Part shown: positions 21,260-34,907 of the stretch, piece by piece | Numbering within the stretch: the stretch's first letter is position 1 | Layout: every line of letters starts with the position of its first letter | NCBI GenBank assembly: GCA_902766725.1 | Contig: CACXEQ010000007.1 | Location: forward strand, 1 to 52,146 | Reading direction: 5' to 3' | Length of the DNA stretch: 52,146 nt | Origin: an uncultured Ureaplasma sp. | Lineage (GTDB): Bacteria; Bacillota_I; Bacilli_A; Mycoplasmatales; Mycoplasmoidaceae | Notes under the pieces: generated by a model | What the model was told of the DNA's origin: nothing | The model's database searches: none | Seen by the model: only the letters and a program-made list of their open reading frames with translations | Program-made: the position numbers and the translations under genes

Positions 21260-23062
21260 TTATTTATCATCACTTAATATTTTTATAAAAACATCTTGTG
21301 GAAGTTGTACATTCCCAATAGTTTTTAATTTTTTTTTGCCTTGTTTTTGTTGTTCAAGTAATTTTTTCTTTCTAGATACATCACCACCATAACATTTTGC
21401 TAAAACATTTTTATAAATTGCTTTTACATTTTCTCTAGCAATAATTTTGTTACCTATTGCAGCTTGAATAGGAATTTCAAACTGATGGCGAGGAATATTT
21501 TCTTTTAATTTTATACAAATTTTTTGAGCTTTTTTATAAGCTTGTTTTCGATGAGAAATAAAACTTAAAGCATCAGTTTTTTTTCCATTTAATAATATAT
21601 CTACTTTAACTAAATCAGATGGTTTATATCCTATTAATTCATATTCCATTGTAGCATAGCCTCTAGACAAAGATTTCAAATGATCAAAAAAGTTATAAAT
21701 AATTTCAATTAATGGCAATTCATAATTAATGCATTTACGTTTATCGTCTATCACATCTAAGTTTAAATATTTACCTCTTGCATTCTGGCAAAGTGTTATT
21801 ATATCACCCACATAACAATCAGGGGTAAAAATTGATACTTTTACAAATGGTTCCTGTATTTCTTTTATTTTAGTTTTATCAGGAAACCTTGCAGGATTAT
21901 CGATTTGCAATATTTTTCCATTAGTTAAAAATACATTAAATTTAACTGATGGAGTAGTTGCAATTAAATCAATTTTATATTCACGAGTTATTCTTTCTTT
22001 AATTATGTCAGAATGTAGTAGACCTAAAAACCCACATCTAACACCAAAACCTAATGATTGGGATGTTTCATATTCATAAACTAATGAAGCATCAGACAGA
22101 CTAATCTTTTCTATTGCAGTTTTTAATTCTTCACTTTTTGCGTTATCCATTGGATAAAGACCACAAAAAACCATTGGCAAAACTTTTTTATATCCAGGTA
22201 AAGGATTAGCAGCAGGATTAATAATAGTTGTTATTGTATCACCAACTGATACATTTTTGATCGTTTTAATATTAGCTGCAAGTCACCCCACTTCTCCAGC
22301 TAATAATTGTTTTTTTTCTTCAATCAATGGTGTTTTAACACCTAATGATGTAATAGTAAAATTAGCATTATTTGACATCATTTTAATTTTATCACCAACT
22401 TGTACTTTGCCATTTTTTATTCTTATGTAACAAACTGCCCCCAAATATGAATCATAAAAACTGTCAAAAATTAATGCTTGTAAAGGCTTATTTTCATCAT
22501 CCATAGGAGGGGGAATTTTCATAATTATTTCATCAATAATTTGATTTATATTTAATCCTGTTTTTGCTGAAATACATGGAGCATCAGATGCATCAATTCC
22601 TAAAATATCTTTTATTTGTTGCTTACATTTATTAACATCAGCACTAGGCAAATCAATTTTATTAATTACAGGAACGATAGTTAAATTATTTTCAACAGCT
22701 AAATACATGTTTGAAATAGTTTGAGGTTGAACACCTTGGGTAGCATCAACTACTAGAATTGCACCTTCACATGCAGCTAAGCTTCTAGATACTTCATATG
22801 TGAAATCAATATGTCCCGGAGTATCAATCAAATGAAAAATATAATCAGCATTGTTTTTTTTAGAATGATATTTCAATTGAATAGCATTCAATTTAATTGT
22901 TATTCCTCTTTCACGTTCTAATTCCATAGTATCTAGAACTTGATTTTGCATATTATGAATTTTTTTATTACTCACAAATTCAATAATTCTATCTGATAAA
23001 GTTGACTTGCCATGATCAATGTGGGCTATAATGCAAAAATTTCTTATATATCTTTTATCCAT
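21260..23062 (-). CDS. lepA: Translation factor LepA (EF4)
   Basis: LepA is a ribosome-associated GTPase that can back-translocate ribosomes and affects initiation and assembly. The 600-residue protein shows the G1 motif [18 protein letters not shown] in switch [15 protein letters not shown] and SAKTG, followed by domains II and III and the LepA-specific C-terminal domain ([13 protein letters not shown]-type block, [11 protein letters not shown], and [13 protein letters not shown]). One TGA Trp near residue 260. It lies 30 bases after uvrC on the same strand. Confidence 0.97.
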
Positions 23063-23092
23063 GTAATTAGTAGTTTATATTATAAATATAAA

Positions 23093-24856
23093 CTAATGTA
23101 ATTTTTTTTTTAGTAATTTAGCAATAGATGGATCGATTATCTGACTAAGTTCAATAATAGAAGCATTTTTAATCCGATCAATTGTTTTATATTTATTTAA
23201 CAAAAGTTGTTTTTTAGTTGAACTTAGTTGATCTATATTTGGCAAAATATTAGTAGAAAAAATAGCTTTTTCATGTTTCTTTCGGTAAAAAGATATAGCA
23301 AAATTATGTACTTCATTTTGAATATTTGCTAATAAATTGTATAAACTTGTCTTTTTATCTAATTTAATAACATGATTGTTATAATAAATTGATTCAGTTT
23401 TATGTTTATTATTTTTAACTAAACCTATTATTTTTGGTGGCATAATTTTTTTGATAGCAAATGCTTCAAAAGCAGCTTTGACTTGTATTTTCCCCCCATC
23501 TAGAATGATTAAATCTGGTAATTCATTTTTATGATGATCAATAAACTTATTAATTACATATTGCATACAATCATAGTCACTTGTTAGACTATCATCATCT
23601 AAAATATATTTTCTATATTTATTTTTAACAAATTCACCATCTTTTACATAAATCATTCCAGCCACTTTATTGGAATTAAATAAATTAGAAATGTCAAATG
23701 ATATTATGGTATTAACATGCTGGATATTTATTATTTTAGCAAGTTGCATTAATGCCGTTTTTTTCTCTTTTTTATGTGTTAAATACAATTGATAATTATT
23801 TTTTAAATAGGCTATAGCATTATCAATTGCATTCAATAAAATTTTATATTTTTTTCCTCTAATAGGTTTTTGAATTTTAATTTTTAGAACATTTCGTAAA
23901 ACATTAAAATCTTTTTTTGCTAAAGACACAAATAAATTATCAGGTTTATTTTTTGAATTTAAGTAATATTGACATAATCAGCTAATAATAGTTGTGGTTA
24001 AATTATCATAAAATTCATGAATTGTTTGAATCTTAGTAATTAATTTGCCATTAACATAACTAAATAAAATTAAAGATACTAAATTTTTGTCAGTGGCAAA
24101 TCCTAAAAAATCTATTTTACCTGTATGATTGATTTCAACAATTTGATCCTGCTTTAATTCTGACAAAGTTATGGATAAATTTTTAAAATAATTTGCTTCT
24201 TCAAATTTTAAATTTTTAACAGCTCACTTTTCCTTATCCTTTAATTGCTTTTTTAAACTAGTGGTTTGCCCTAGGAAAAAATGTTTTATTCCCAATTTAA
24301 TTTTTTCATATTCTTGTGGATTAACTTTATTTATACATGGGCCTAAACATTGCCCCATATCATAATATAAACATTTCTTGCGAGGTAAAACATCACATTT
24401 TCTTAATGGAAACAATTCATTTAGTAAAGTAAACAATTCCTTCTTAAAAAAATTTTTACTTGCAAATGGACCATAATACATTCCTTTATATTTTGTTTGA
24501 CTTCTAGTATATTTTATGCGAGGATTTTTTTCATTAGTTACAATAATGTATGGATAATTAGCAGAGTCTTTTAGTAAGATATTAAATTTTGGTTGATATT
24601 TTTTAATTAGATTATTTTCTAAAATTAATGCTTCATTTTCATTTGATACTACAACAAATTCTATATCATCAATATTATTAACTAATTTACTAGTTTTGTA
24701 ATCATAAGTTTTATTAAAATATTGGTGGACACGGTCATAAAGATTTTTAGCTTTTCCCACATAAATAATTTTTTTTGTTTTATCTTTTCATAAATAACAA
24801 CCAGGTTTTTTAGGAATTGCTTTAAGTTTAAAAGCAAGTTTTTGGTTAATATTCAT
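23093..24856 (-). CDS. uvrC: Excinuclease ABC subunit C
   Basis: UvrC makes both incisions in nucleotide excision repair with UvrA and UvrB. The 587-residue protein has the GIY-YIG nuclease domain at the N-terminus (GCYLWKD, IIYVGKAKNLYDRV), Cys-rich CLGPC, a UVR helix hairpin, the RNase H-like second nuclease (ISFDISNLF, PDLIILDGGKIQV, NEVHNFAISFYRKKH) and a C-terminal helix-hairpin-helix. Three TGA Trp codons split it under the standard code. The start overlaps the stop of the preceding permease gene (TAATG). Confidence 0.95.
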
Positions 24857-26772
24857 TATTTAAAATCTATTCTCCGATAGATAATTATTGAAGCTAGAAA
24901 CAATAAAAAAGCGATAGTTGACCAAACACATACAACTGTCCAAATATCATAATAATTGGAAACAACATATTGGTATAAATTACCATATGTTTCAGCATAA
25001 TCCATAGAACTAACTACTAAACGACTATATGCTGTAGTTTTATTTATTTGATTAATATCATCACTTAGTTCAATAGCATTGGCAAAAAAATTAAAACCTA
25101 AATCATTTTCTTTTTTTAATTTAGTTATTTTTTGATCTTTTTCTGATGATTGTAAATAAGCATGTCATGCATTTACAACTTTCGTTTTAAAAGGATATAT
25201 TATATCATCATCATTAAATGAAGATGATTGTAAAAAGTTTTTAATATTATCTTTATTATCTTTAATATTTTTAATTTGTTTTCGTTGAGAAAAAATTGCT
25301 CAAGCTAGTTGAAATTTTGCAATATATAGATAACGATCACGTGGAGTGAGTTTGTTATATTCTACTCCTGTGGCTTCTTTACAGTTGTCAGGATCAGACA
25401 AAACTTTTTTGCAAGCATTAGAAAAAGTATTTCTTGGTACAACATTAAAATCATCTAATAATTGATTATAAAATTTTTCAACTAATGGTCATTTGGTTTT
25501 ATCAATTATTAAATCTTTCATTCTAAAATAATTCGTAGAATATGTATTTCTTATCTTTGCAGAGCTTGTTCATGAATTATTTGATATAGACAGAATAGAA
25601 GTTGCATCAAAAGCGAAATTGTTAAGAAACGAAATTAAATATCAATTATTCATTGTTAATCCTGTAAAACCACCTAAAATAACAATTTTTGGATAGCTCA
25701 TTCCTTGAGCATTTTTTGTTTGTTGATAATAATAAGCAACCGGATAATTTCCTGCATCAACATTGTCTTTGCTGGAAATATTAGTATCAGGCAATATGGA
25801 ATATTTGTAAGAATTTCGAGAACCGATGGATAATTTAGCTGCTTCATTTATTTGTGTTTCATTCATCCCAAATGAATTAAAAGTGGCTGATAATTGTTTA
25901 GCAATATTAAAATAATGCATTCTTGATATGTTTGATGATGATTGTGCTAACATCCAATAATCAGCAGTATCATAATGTTGTTCCTCCTCGCCATTTTGGT
26001 TAGTTGCACATTCAATAGTAGCATAATTTATTTGGTTATCGGCATTATTTGAATTATATTGGTTGATGGTATTGCAACTATAGCTCTTTATTGAAATGCC
26101 ATAATTATTAGATAGAATGTTTATTGGGGTTGTAACAAGTCTAGGATAGATAAAATTTACTAGAGATAAAAATAATACTATTCCAACACAACCTACCATT
26201 GTAATTATTTGTCCCCCAATTAATGAGAATAATATACCTAGACCACCAAATATAAACATATTTATCATATTTCCAATTAAAACTGATAAATTAATGGTTA
26301 CATATTTTTTAAATGTTATTCCAATAATATTAGTGTGTTCATTATATTCACCAAAAATTGGTAGTATCAATGATGTAACAAAACAGCACAGAAAACAAAC
26401 ACCTAACATGATTATTAAATAAACCAAGGCTTTTAAAAAAACACACTGTGATTTTGTAATAGGTTTTGAAGAAATAATTAGTTCAGTTCCATCTTCTCTT
26501 GTTATTCTAAAAATTGTAATGGCCAATACAGCAGAAAAAGCAGCAATAAAAAACAAATTAAATACAGGCATATCAATACCAGCAAATGTTCAAACAAATA
26601 AAGGATTTCTATGTAAAGCATGTGGAACAACAATTAAAATAACAGACAAATACAATAAATAAATTATTGGAACAATATATGCAAATGGTCTTCTAAAGAA
26701 AATTTGAAACAAATAGCAAAAATATGCTTTTTTTGAATCGTTGATATTTTTAATTGTTAATTTATTAGACAT
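24856..26772 (-). CDS. ABC-2-type permease with large extracytoplasmic part (1)
   Basis: The 638-residue protein has about six N-terminal-half helices: one at residues 30-50, others up to about 200, containing the EDGTELIISSKPITK motif typical of ABC-2 permeases of this mollicute family. An external domain of about 370 residues rich in Asn, Ser and Tyr follows, then a final helix (TVVCVWSTIAFLLFLASII) and the basic end YRRIDFK. It overlaps its ATPase gene by 8 bases and is coupled to uvrC by TAATG. It shares architecture with the second permease, so they may form a heterodimer. Substrate unknown. Confidence 0.82.
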
Positions 26773-27850
26773 CTTTTTTATCCATTGTGTCAACTGAACC
26801 ATATTTAATTAATTTAGCATAGATATCATCAAGTTTGTTACCTATCTCTTCATATGATAACAATTGAATATTTTTATCTTTAATAATTTTATATAAAAAA
26901 TTATTTTCTTGCTTGACAGAAGTGTAAGACACAACTATTTTATCATTTGATAAATTTCATTCATATGAAATATTCATTTGATCTAAAATAGTTTTTAATT
27001 TTGTCATATTAGATGCTAAAATTTGAATTTTTCTATCAGCATATTTATCATATAGTTCTTTTATGGTGCCATTAAAAATTATTTTACCACCGTCAAGAAT
27101 TGTTACAGCATTAGCATATTTATCAAGTTCAGCTAAAACATGACTAGAAATAAAAATAGCTTTACCTTGTTGGGCTAATTTATTAAGGGTCATGTACAAA
27201 TCAAGTCTAGCTTTTGGATCTAAATTTGCTGCTGGTTCATCCATTATTAAAATAGATGGATCATTAATGGTTGCTTGAGCTAATAATAATTTCTTTTTTT
27301 GCCCTGATGAAAAAGTATTAGGATTTCTTCTACGCAATTTTCACATATTTAATTCATTTAATTTTCTAACAGCAAATATTTTAGCATTTGCATGTTTTAA
27401 GCCAGATAGACGAGCCATTCAAACTAGATAGGAAAATGTGTTCATCTTAGCTGGGAATCTAGCATTTTCAGGGATATAACCTAAATCTTTTTTAGCAGCA
27501 ATTGAAGTATTTTTTTTACCATTGATCAAAATCGAACCAGATCATCTTGCGTAGGCCCCAATGAGACATTTGATTGTTGTTGTTTTACCTGCTCCATTAG
27601 CACCAACAAATGCATGAAATTGACCTGGATAAACATTAAAAGAAATATTATTAATTGTTGGCTTTTTTTTATGAGGATATTTCTTATATAAATTTTTCAC
27701 GTATAAAATAGGTTTGTTATTCATTGACTGATAATCATCGATAGCTAAACTAGTGTTTTGTGATTTAAAAATATTTCGATTTGCATATAAATTAAAAAAA
27801 TGCCTTTTATTTTGACTATTCTGTTTAGCAATTTTTTTATAATTTTTCAT
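26765..27850 (-). CDS. ABC transporter ATPase
   Basis: The 361-residue cytoplasmic subunit energises the two flanking permeases. After an unusual basic N-terminal extension of about 50 residues, it shows Walker A GANGAGKTTT, signature FSSGQKKKLLLAQA (LSGGQ variant), Walker B ILIMDEPAANLD and the H-loop SSH. The start at 27850 is chosen for the AAAGGGG ribosome binding site 7 bases upstream; an in-frame ATG at 27877 overlaps the preceding gene. Several TGA Trp codons. Gene order permease-ATPase-permease on one transcript indicates one complex. Confidence 0.92.
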
Positions 27851-27863
27851 AATATTTCCCCTT

Positions 27864-30071
27864 TTATTTAATGTCATATTTTTTATATGCTATTGCACTA
27901 ATAAAAAACAAAACAAATGATAAAATAAATCATTTTATAGCAAAATAGTTAAAACTTATTTTTTGTTTAGTTTCATAAAAGAAATATTGTATATTTTGAC
28001 CAATAGGTAAACTTGTATTATTAGCAAATTGAGGGAATAAATGCTTAAGTATAGGATAATTTAAATTAGGGAATCAAGTATCATTAACAACATAAACAGC
28101 TCCATTATATTGTGTTGTTCTATTAGAATTATTTAAACTGCTAAATAAATATTTTTCATAAGGAGATACTGTAAAATTGAAAATATTTATTGTTTTCATA
28201 ATTTTAGAGTATGATGAATTAATCAAATAATCATTATATTTTTCTTCAGTAATTTCATTTTTCTTTCATTTTTTTTCTAGGTTTGATTTAAATTTTTCAG
28301 CAGTATAGTAAAGTAAATTAAAATCTATGACACGTGTTAATTCGGGTAAAAAACTAGTATTTGGACTATCACTTGGTGCTGGTTGCATTAACCATGTATT
28401 TTCAACATTTTCTATGTTTAAAAATTTACATAAATATGGATACAAATTAGGTTCAGATTCAGATAATTTTACTTCTTTTTCAATTTGTGATTTAGCTTCT
28501 AATTCCATCTCAGATAAATTAGTTAAATCATAAATACAATTTTGTTGTTCATATGATGCTTGTAAAAAAGCATAATATTTATATTGAATAAATCTTGAAT
28601 TTAAATCATCAATTGTTTTTATGTCTAATTTGTTTTTATAATCAAGCATCTTTTGTCAAATCAATTCATAGTAATGACTAATATTTTTATTAGTTGCGCA
28701 CCATGAAACAGATCATTTAAGTCGATCTTCAGAAACTTTATCATATTGTTTATAATCATATATTTCAGAGTAAATTTTATTAAAAATATCTTTATATTTT
28801 ATATATTCATTTTTTTCCAAATAAATACGATTTTCTTGTGTTGAATTTTTATTTTTTATATATCCAATAGGAATCGCATTATTAAATCCTTTTAAGGCTG
28901 TTAAATTTAGATCGATAAGATTTAATGAATTATTAATACCAATAAAACCAATTGATGATGGGTAAAATATTTTGTACTCTAATAGATACTTTATAACATC
29001 TTTCATTTTATCATCTAAATCATCTAGTTGTATATTATTTATATTTATAAAATCTTCTATCTTTATATTATTATGATTTGTATACATCATATTTAGATTC
29101 TTTTTGTTTGTAATATTTGAATCTAATTCTCTACTGGCTGGGGAAGATAAATTATAATCAAAAAAACGACTGACACCAAAAGATCGCTTTGCATGCCTTA
29201 GTGCAAAATTATTCAAACCAACAGACATATAAGGTAATGATAATTGGGAAGCTAAATCCAAACTATTTAAATATCAACTTGGATCTTGTGATTCTATATC
29301 ATTTTCTCAAAAACTTTTCATATCTTGTCAGTTATTAATATTAGTAGGATAATTTATCTGTCCATCATCTGATACACTGATTTGGAATTTTACAACTTCT
29401 TCTTCTATATAATCACCATTTTCTATGTTACGATTTGGCACTACATAACTTTGGGTAGACATAGAAGAACGAGTTAGAGCAACAATTGGTGTTGGAAAAA
29501 CAAAAAAAGCTAAACACTGGAAAATAAAAGCAATTAAGCAAAATAGAGAATTAATGATGATTATCCCTATTTTCACAAATTTGACACTTAATAGAATTGA
29601 TAGACTACCAAAAAATGAAAATGTTGCAATATTGCCAATAAACATTGCAAAAACTAAATTTCAAAAAAAATGTTTTTCAGTTAATGGTAAAAAAATTGTA
29701 AACAAAGATATTATTAATGCAGATAAACTTATCAAAATAGATACAAAAATAAATAGAAAAAATTTTGTAAGAATAATTTGCATTTTAGTTAGTGGTTTAG
29801 AAATGACTATTAGTTCTGTTCCCTCTTCATTAACATCTTTGAAAATATTAATAACAAGCACTGCTGAAAAAAGAGCTATTGTCATTCACAAAAATGTTTC
29901 ACAAATTGGTAAAGAAGTATTTGCTCAGAATTGTAATGGATTAATTTTAGCAGTAGCAGGTAAAATTATTAAAAAACTTGTGCATGTAAATAAAAATAAC
30001 AACCAAGTTATTCAAATAGATTTTTTTTTAATAACATTTAAAATTAAAAATTTAAAATATGTGAATGACAT
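27864..30071 (-). CDS. ABC-2-type permease with large extracytoplasmic part (2)
   Basis: The 735-residue protein has helices in its first 230 residues, with NEEGTELIVISKPLTK matching the same motif in permease 1, then about 480 residues predicted outside the membrane, and one last helix before a basic YKKYDIK end. It uses about twelve TGA Trp codons. Start ATG 30071 is the first in frame and lies 26 bases after yebC. The external part has no domain I know. The paired layout suggests a transporter, lipid or lipoprotein handling machine; this is inference. Confidence 0.8.
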
Positions 30072-30097
30072 TATTAATGTTTTTTAATTATAATATT

Positions 30098-30805
30098 TTA
30101 TTGTAAATTATGAAATACAGACTGAATATCATCATCATTTTCACATAGTTCAATAAAATGTTCAATTTTAGCAAGTAATTTTTCATCAATAATTGATACT
30201 TTGTCTAAATTAATTAATTTAATTTCGGATTCATGAATAACAAAACCTTTTTTTAACAAAGTAGATTTGGCATTTTCATAAAATGCCTCATCAACAATTA
30301 CTTCAAAACAATCTTCAAATTCTTTAATATCTAACTTCTTTGCATCAATTAAACATTCTAAAATTGTTTCTTCAGTTGTTTGTGAATTTTTAACTAAAAT
30401 AAATCAACCATAATTAGAAAAATAAATTTTGACAGAATTTGGTCTAGATATTTTACCATCAATTTTACCTAAATAACCCCTAAGATTACTAGTTGTTCTA
30501 TTGATATTATCTGTTAGTGCAGTGATAATAAATTGCAATCCTTTTGGACCATAACACTCATATGTTAAACTAATAAGATTTTTACTATCTTTATCAGCAC
30601 CATTTATATTCCGTTGAATAGATTCTCTAGATAGATTGTTTTGCAAAGCTTTTTCAATAGCTGTTTTTAATCTTGGATTAGCATCAATGTTTTTTCCACC
30701 AACTTTAACTGCAGCTTTAATTTCTCTAGCAAGTTTTAATCATATTTTTGCTTGCATTTGTTGTTTTTTGTTAGTTGCACTTGCTATAAGATGTTTACGC
30801 GGCAT
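30098..30805 (-). CDS. YebC/PmpR-family translation or transcription factor
   Basis: Members of this family bind DNA or, as shown for some, help ribosomes pass difficult peptides. The 235-residue protein has the family start MPRKHLIASATNKKQQMQAK, followed by IWLKLAREIKAAVKVGG, DANPRLKTAIEKA, YECYGPKG and the Asp-rich end ENDDDIQSVFHNL. Two TGA Trp codons. It lies between pepD and permease 2 with short gaps (13 and 26 bases), so it is co-transcribed with them. Confidence 0.93.
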
Positions 30806-30818
30806 AATTTAGTATTAA

Positions 30819-32306
30819 TTAAATAGTTTTTAAAACTTCCTTAATAATTTCTCAAAACAATTGTAAGTCTATAACTGGAACTGCTTCTTTGACTGTATGT
30901 TCATTTAACACAGTAGCAGCAACACAAATTGTATTATTAGTTAAACTAGGTTTTTTAGCACAAATTTCTGCAATTTCTAATCCACCAGGAATGATATCGC
31001 ATAACAATGGTTTATTAGTTATTTTTTGATATGCATTACACCAAATTTTAGCAATAGTATTATTTTTTGGATCATTAATAAATGATTTACATATACCTTG
31101 CAAATTATGATTAGTTCAACCAAAATGATTCATCAACAAATGAATTTTTTTTTCATTTCTTTTGACATCACGATCAATAAAACTTCTTATTTTAAAATCA
31201 ACTTTAAATGCAGATGTTTCTTTGTCCAATTGAACAAAACCAATATTTGATGAGCTAAACATACATTTTTGGTCTTTTTGAGGAATAAAAACTTTATTTG
31301 GACATAAAGCTAAACTCATTAATACTCTATTTGTATCAACATCAGATAAGGCATATGAAACAGATGGAGACACCATAGATATTTTACAATTAATGTTTGG
31401 TTCAAAACCTTGAGATATTTCTTTAGCTAATAAAATAGATTCAGTAAAATAATTTTGAAGTAGAGAAAGATATTTCTTATCCATTTTAATTCGACATTTA
31501 GCAAAAACAGGGATAACATTATTAATTGGCCCTGCATTGAAACTAACTAATTTAATGTCAATCTTATTAGAATTTGCAAAATTTAATAAAGTTTCTGCTA
31601 AATGTACAATAGCATTAATATGTGGTTTATGAATTTCACCACCTGAATGTCCACTTCTATAACCATCTAAAACAATTTCTCATGTATCTAATGATGGACA
31701 TGAAATATATTTGACAGAATTATTATATTTTGATGTTATACAACCTGCTGCACCATAAACTAATGTATGAACACCCAAACCATCTAAATTAATGTAATTT
31801 GTTGCATTTATATCATTTGGATTTAAATCCTTAATAATACATTCACCAGGGTTGTCTTCTTCACAAGTAGTAAAACAAATTTCTAATGGTCCGTGTGTTA
31901 TATTTTTTGAGGCAATTATAGCAAGAATGGTTGCTACTCCAATTCCATTATCAGCTCCTAATGTTGTTTTATTTGCCACAATGCATTTAGATTTTTCATC
32001 ATAGTAAATATCAATTGGATCAGTTAGCAAATCCTTTGTGCAATCAAATGTTTTTGCTAATACCATATCCATGTGTGCTTGTAATAAAATTATTGGTCGA
32101 TTTTCATACCCTTTAGTGCCTTTAAGTTTAGCAATAATCATTCCGCTGGGATATTGATAAACAGAATCACACCCTAATTGTTTACATGTTGATATTAATC
32201 AATCTGATATTGCTTTCTCATGATAAGAACCATGGGGAATAGTACATATTTTTTTAAATCATGATAAAATCTCTTTTGGTTCAATATTATTTATATTTGC
32301 ACTCAT
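30819..32306 (-). CDS. pepD: Cytosol dipeptidase PepD (M20 family)
   Basis: PepD hydrolyses dipeptides, including Xaa-His, using two metal ions. The 495-residue protein shows LLQAHMDMV (first metal His and catalytic Asp), TLGADNGIGVA (bridging Asp), CFTTCEEDNPGE (catalytic Glu and metal ligand) and YRSGHSGGEIH of the lid domain. The end PGGLEIAEIC and the late ATVLNEHTVKEAVPV match the family. Three or more TGA Trp codons. It fits a mollicute that lives on imported peptides. Confidence 0.94.
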
Positions 32307-32315
32307 AATGAATCT

Positions 32316-32804
32316 CTATTTTTCTGGGTGAACACATATTTTAAAACCTTCAAAAGTTTGCTTTCAATTTTTATCATAATTAACAGCAATAATATTGAAT
32401 AATGTTTCTTGATCATTATCTTGATTTATAACAGATAGTCTAATTCAATAAGTTATTTCAATTGTAAATGTATCATTATCACTAAAAGGATAGCATTGAG
32501 CTATTTCAATGTATTTATTAGCAATAATTAAATCAACATTAAAAACCAAGTTTTTTAAATCTTCATTAGTAATAGATGAATCTTTTTTAGAAAATGAAAT
32601 ATTAAAATTACTACTTCTATTTTCTATTGGAATATTAGTAATATTTATTTTTTTAACCTTTTCTTCCTCTTTTAGGTTACATATTAATTTATCATTTTTT
32701 TCTACTAATCCATTTGTACATGATGATAAACTTGTCATTGTATATAAATAAATTGGTAAATTAATTAATAAACTTGAACAAATTATTTTTTTGCTTAATT
32801 TCAT
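32316..32804 (-). CDS. Small lipoprotein next to YfcC-type carrier
   Basis: The 162-residue protein has a signal peptide with lipobox LSSC (Cys29). The rest is a compact, charged domain with no known motif. The ribosome binding site AGGAG lies just before the start, 13 bases after the YfcC-type carrier gene, and pepD follows after 9 bases. It may be a surface partner of the carrier, but that is only suggested by position. Two TGA Trp codons. Confidence 0.75.
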
Positions 32805-32817
32805 AAATAACTCCTAA

Positions 32818-34758
32818 TTAAAACAACCCCTTAGGTAAATATGTGCCAATAGATAATAGAGCTAATCCTAGTATCAATAGAATTAGTATTTGTTTTCATG
32901 AAACTTTTACAAAACTTGTCATATCCATTTTAGTCACTTCCAAAAATGGCAAGATCATTCCGGTTGGAGTAAATAAGTTAACTCAACCCATTGCAGCAGC
33001 AAAAGATGTAACAGACCCAGATAATAGTGCACCATTAGCAGAAGCAACTGCTGGGCCAATTACAGGAAACATAGCAGAAGATAAACCAGATGATGACGGA
33101 ATAAAAATTGTTAAGAATGAGATAACAAAGAAAATAAGCAAAATTGTTCCCATATTACCTACTGTTTTTAGTCCAGGAGTAATACCATTAGCTATCATTC
33201 CGTTAAATCCAGAATCGGTTAATGTAATAGCCAAACCTTTTGCCACTGCAACAATGAATGCAACACCAATGAATTCACGACAACCTGTATAAAAAGTATT
33301 AAACCAATGACTAGATGATTTTCAATTAATTGCACCAATAATCAAAGCAGTAATTAAAAATAACATTGCTGGTTCGATCATGCCTCATCTGCCTATTTCC
33401 CCCATTGATGAAATAAAAGGACAAAATTTAGAAAATTCATTAGATAAATAATTAAAACCTGTAAACCCTGTTAATGTTTGTCAATCAATAAAACCAACTA
33501 TTAATATGGAAAAGGCTATAGAAAAAATAACTAATGTTCAAACATGTTTTTTAGTCATAACTGGTAGAGCATCTTGATCAAATGAATAAGTATGGGCAAA
33601 ATTTTGTTTTGACATATATACACATGATTTAGTAGGATTTTTTTTAACTTTATTTGCATATAGCATTGTCATAACAATGCATGCTGTTGTTAACACAACA
33701 AAAATTACTAATCTTCATATGATTCCAGTCATGATTGTTACATTATTTAAATCTGCAACATCTTGCATAGCAGAAATACCAGTCCCAATCAAAACTGGAT
33801 TAATAGTAGAAGCCATTACACCTACTCCAGCAGACATAAATACTACTAAAAAACCAGTCATTCTATCATAACCGGCAGCAAAAAAGATTGGAATGATTAC
33901 TAAAAATAATGGTAATAATTGTTCACACATATTAAAAGTCGATCCGCAAACTGATAGAACAAACATTAATATTGGAATCAAAATTATTTCTTTTCCATGC
34001 ATTTTTTTAAGTAATGAACCTATTCCAGCTTCAATAGCATGTGAATCATTTACTAATGTCATTGTCCCATTAAACATAAGTAAAAAAATCACAATTCCAC
34101 CAACACCATTAACATGTTCTAAAACAGGTTTGTTAATTCCATCTATTGTTTTTTGTACTTGATGGTTATATCCAGCAAATCCACGTAATGGATTTAGAAA
34201 AACATCTAAAATACCAGGAATAGTATTAGTAGTATTTTTAACCAATATACCAGATAAATATAAAATTCAAATAACAAATACAATCACTATTAGAGCACAA
34301 AAAATTAGAGAAATAGAATTAGGTAGTTGAAATTTTTGTTTTTGACAAGATGGATTTTTTATTTTCTGTTGTTGCCATAAACTATTTTTTTCTTTATAGC
34401 GTCAAATAATACCAAAAACTAAACCAATGATAGGTATTCATGAACAACATATACAATATCTTCCTCAGTTTTTGCATATATAGTTTACATTTTTTGTTGC
34501 TAAAAGAGCAGAATAAATAATATTACCAATTACACCAACCGCTAAAACAATAGAAGAGATAACAATATTACTTATATATTTCTTTTTATCATCATCAAAG
34601 ACACTTTTGCAAAAGATAGATAGCAAAATCATTAAGACACCTAACAATGTAAAAACATTGTAAATTCAAAATTTATTAATAAATTTTTTTAAAGATCAAT
34701 TTGGGCAAACAGGAGTTAACTTTTTTACTTGTTTAATATTTTTATTCGTTTTTTTCAT
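32818..34758 (-). CDS. YfcC/DcuC-type membrane carrier
   Basis: The 646-residue protein has about 12-14 hydrophobic helices. Blocks such as VNGVGGIVIFLLMFNGTM, FVLSVCGSTFNMCEQLLP, FIPSSSGLSSAMFPVIGP and WVNLFTPTGMILPFL resemble the YfcC (basic amino acid/C4-dicarboxylate carrier) family. The last two are the family's best-kept segments. The substrate is probably an amino acid or dipeptide, given pepD next to it, but the sequence alone does not settle it. About twelve TGA Trp codons. It starts 36 bases after tRNA-Leu. Confidence 0.88.
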
Positions 34759-34794
34759 ATTTTATCTAATAATAGTTATTTAATAAATATATTT

Positions 34795-34880
34795 TGGTGC
34801 TCGAAGAGGGACTTGAACCCTCATGAAGTTGCCCTCAATAGATTTTGAGTCTATCGCGTCTGCCATTCCGCCACACGAGC
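34795..34880 (-). tRNA. tRNA-Leu (anticodon CAA)
   Basis: The minus strand folds into a class II tRNA of 86 bases: acceptor stem beginning GCTCGTG, anticodon loop CTCAAAA giving anticodon CAA (reads UUG), a long variable arm, T loop TTCAAGT and an encoded 3' CCA. The acceptor stem has one T-T mismatch and one G-T pair at its inner end. Confidence 0.93.
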
Positions 34881-34907
34881 TTAATTATAAATATAATTAT
34901 ATACATC

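Noticed and set aside
33677-34162. Plus-strand open frames inside the carrier gene
   Set aside because: They mirror the minus-strand membrane protein, whose sequence matches a known family.
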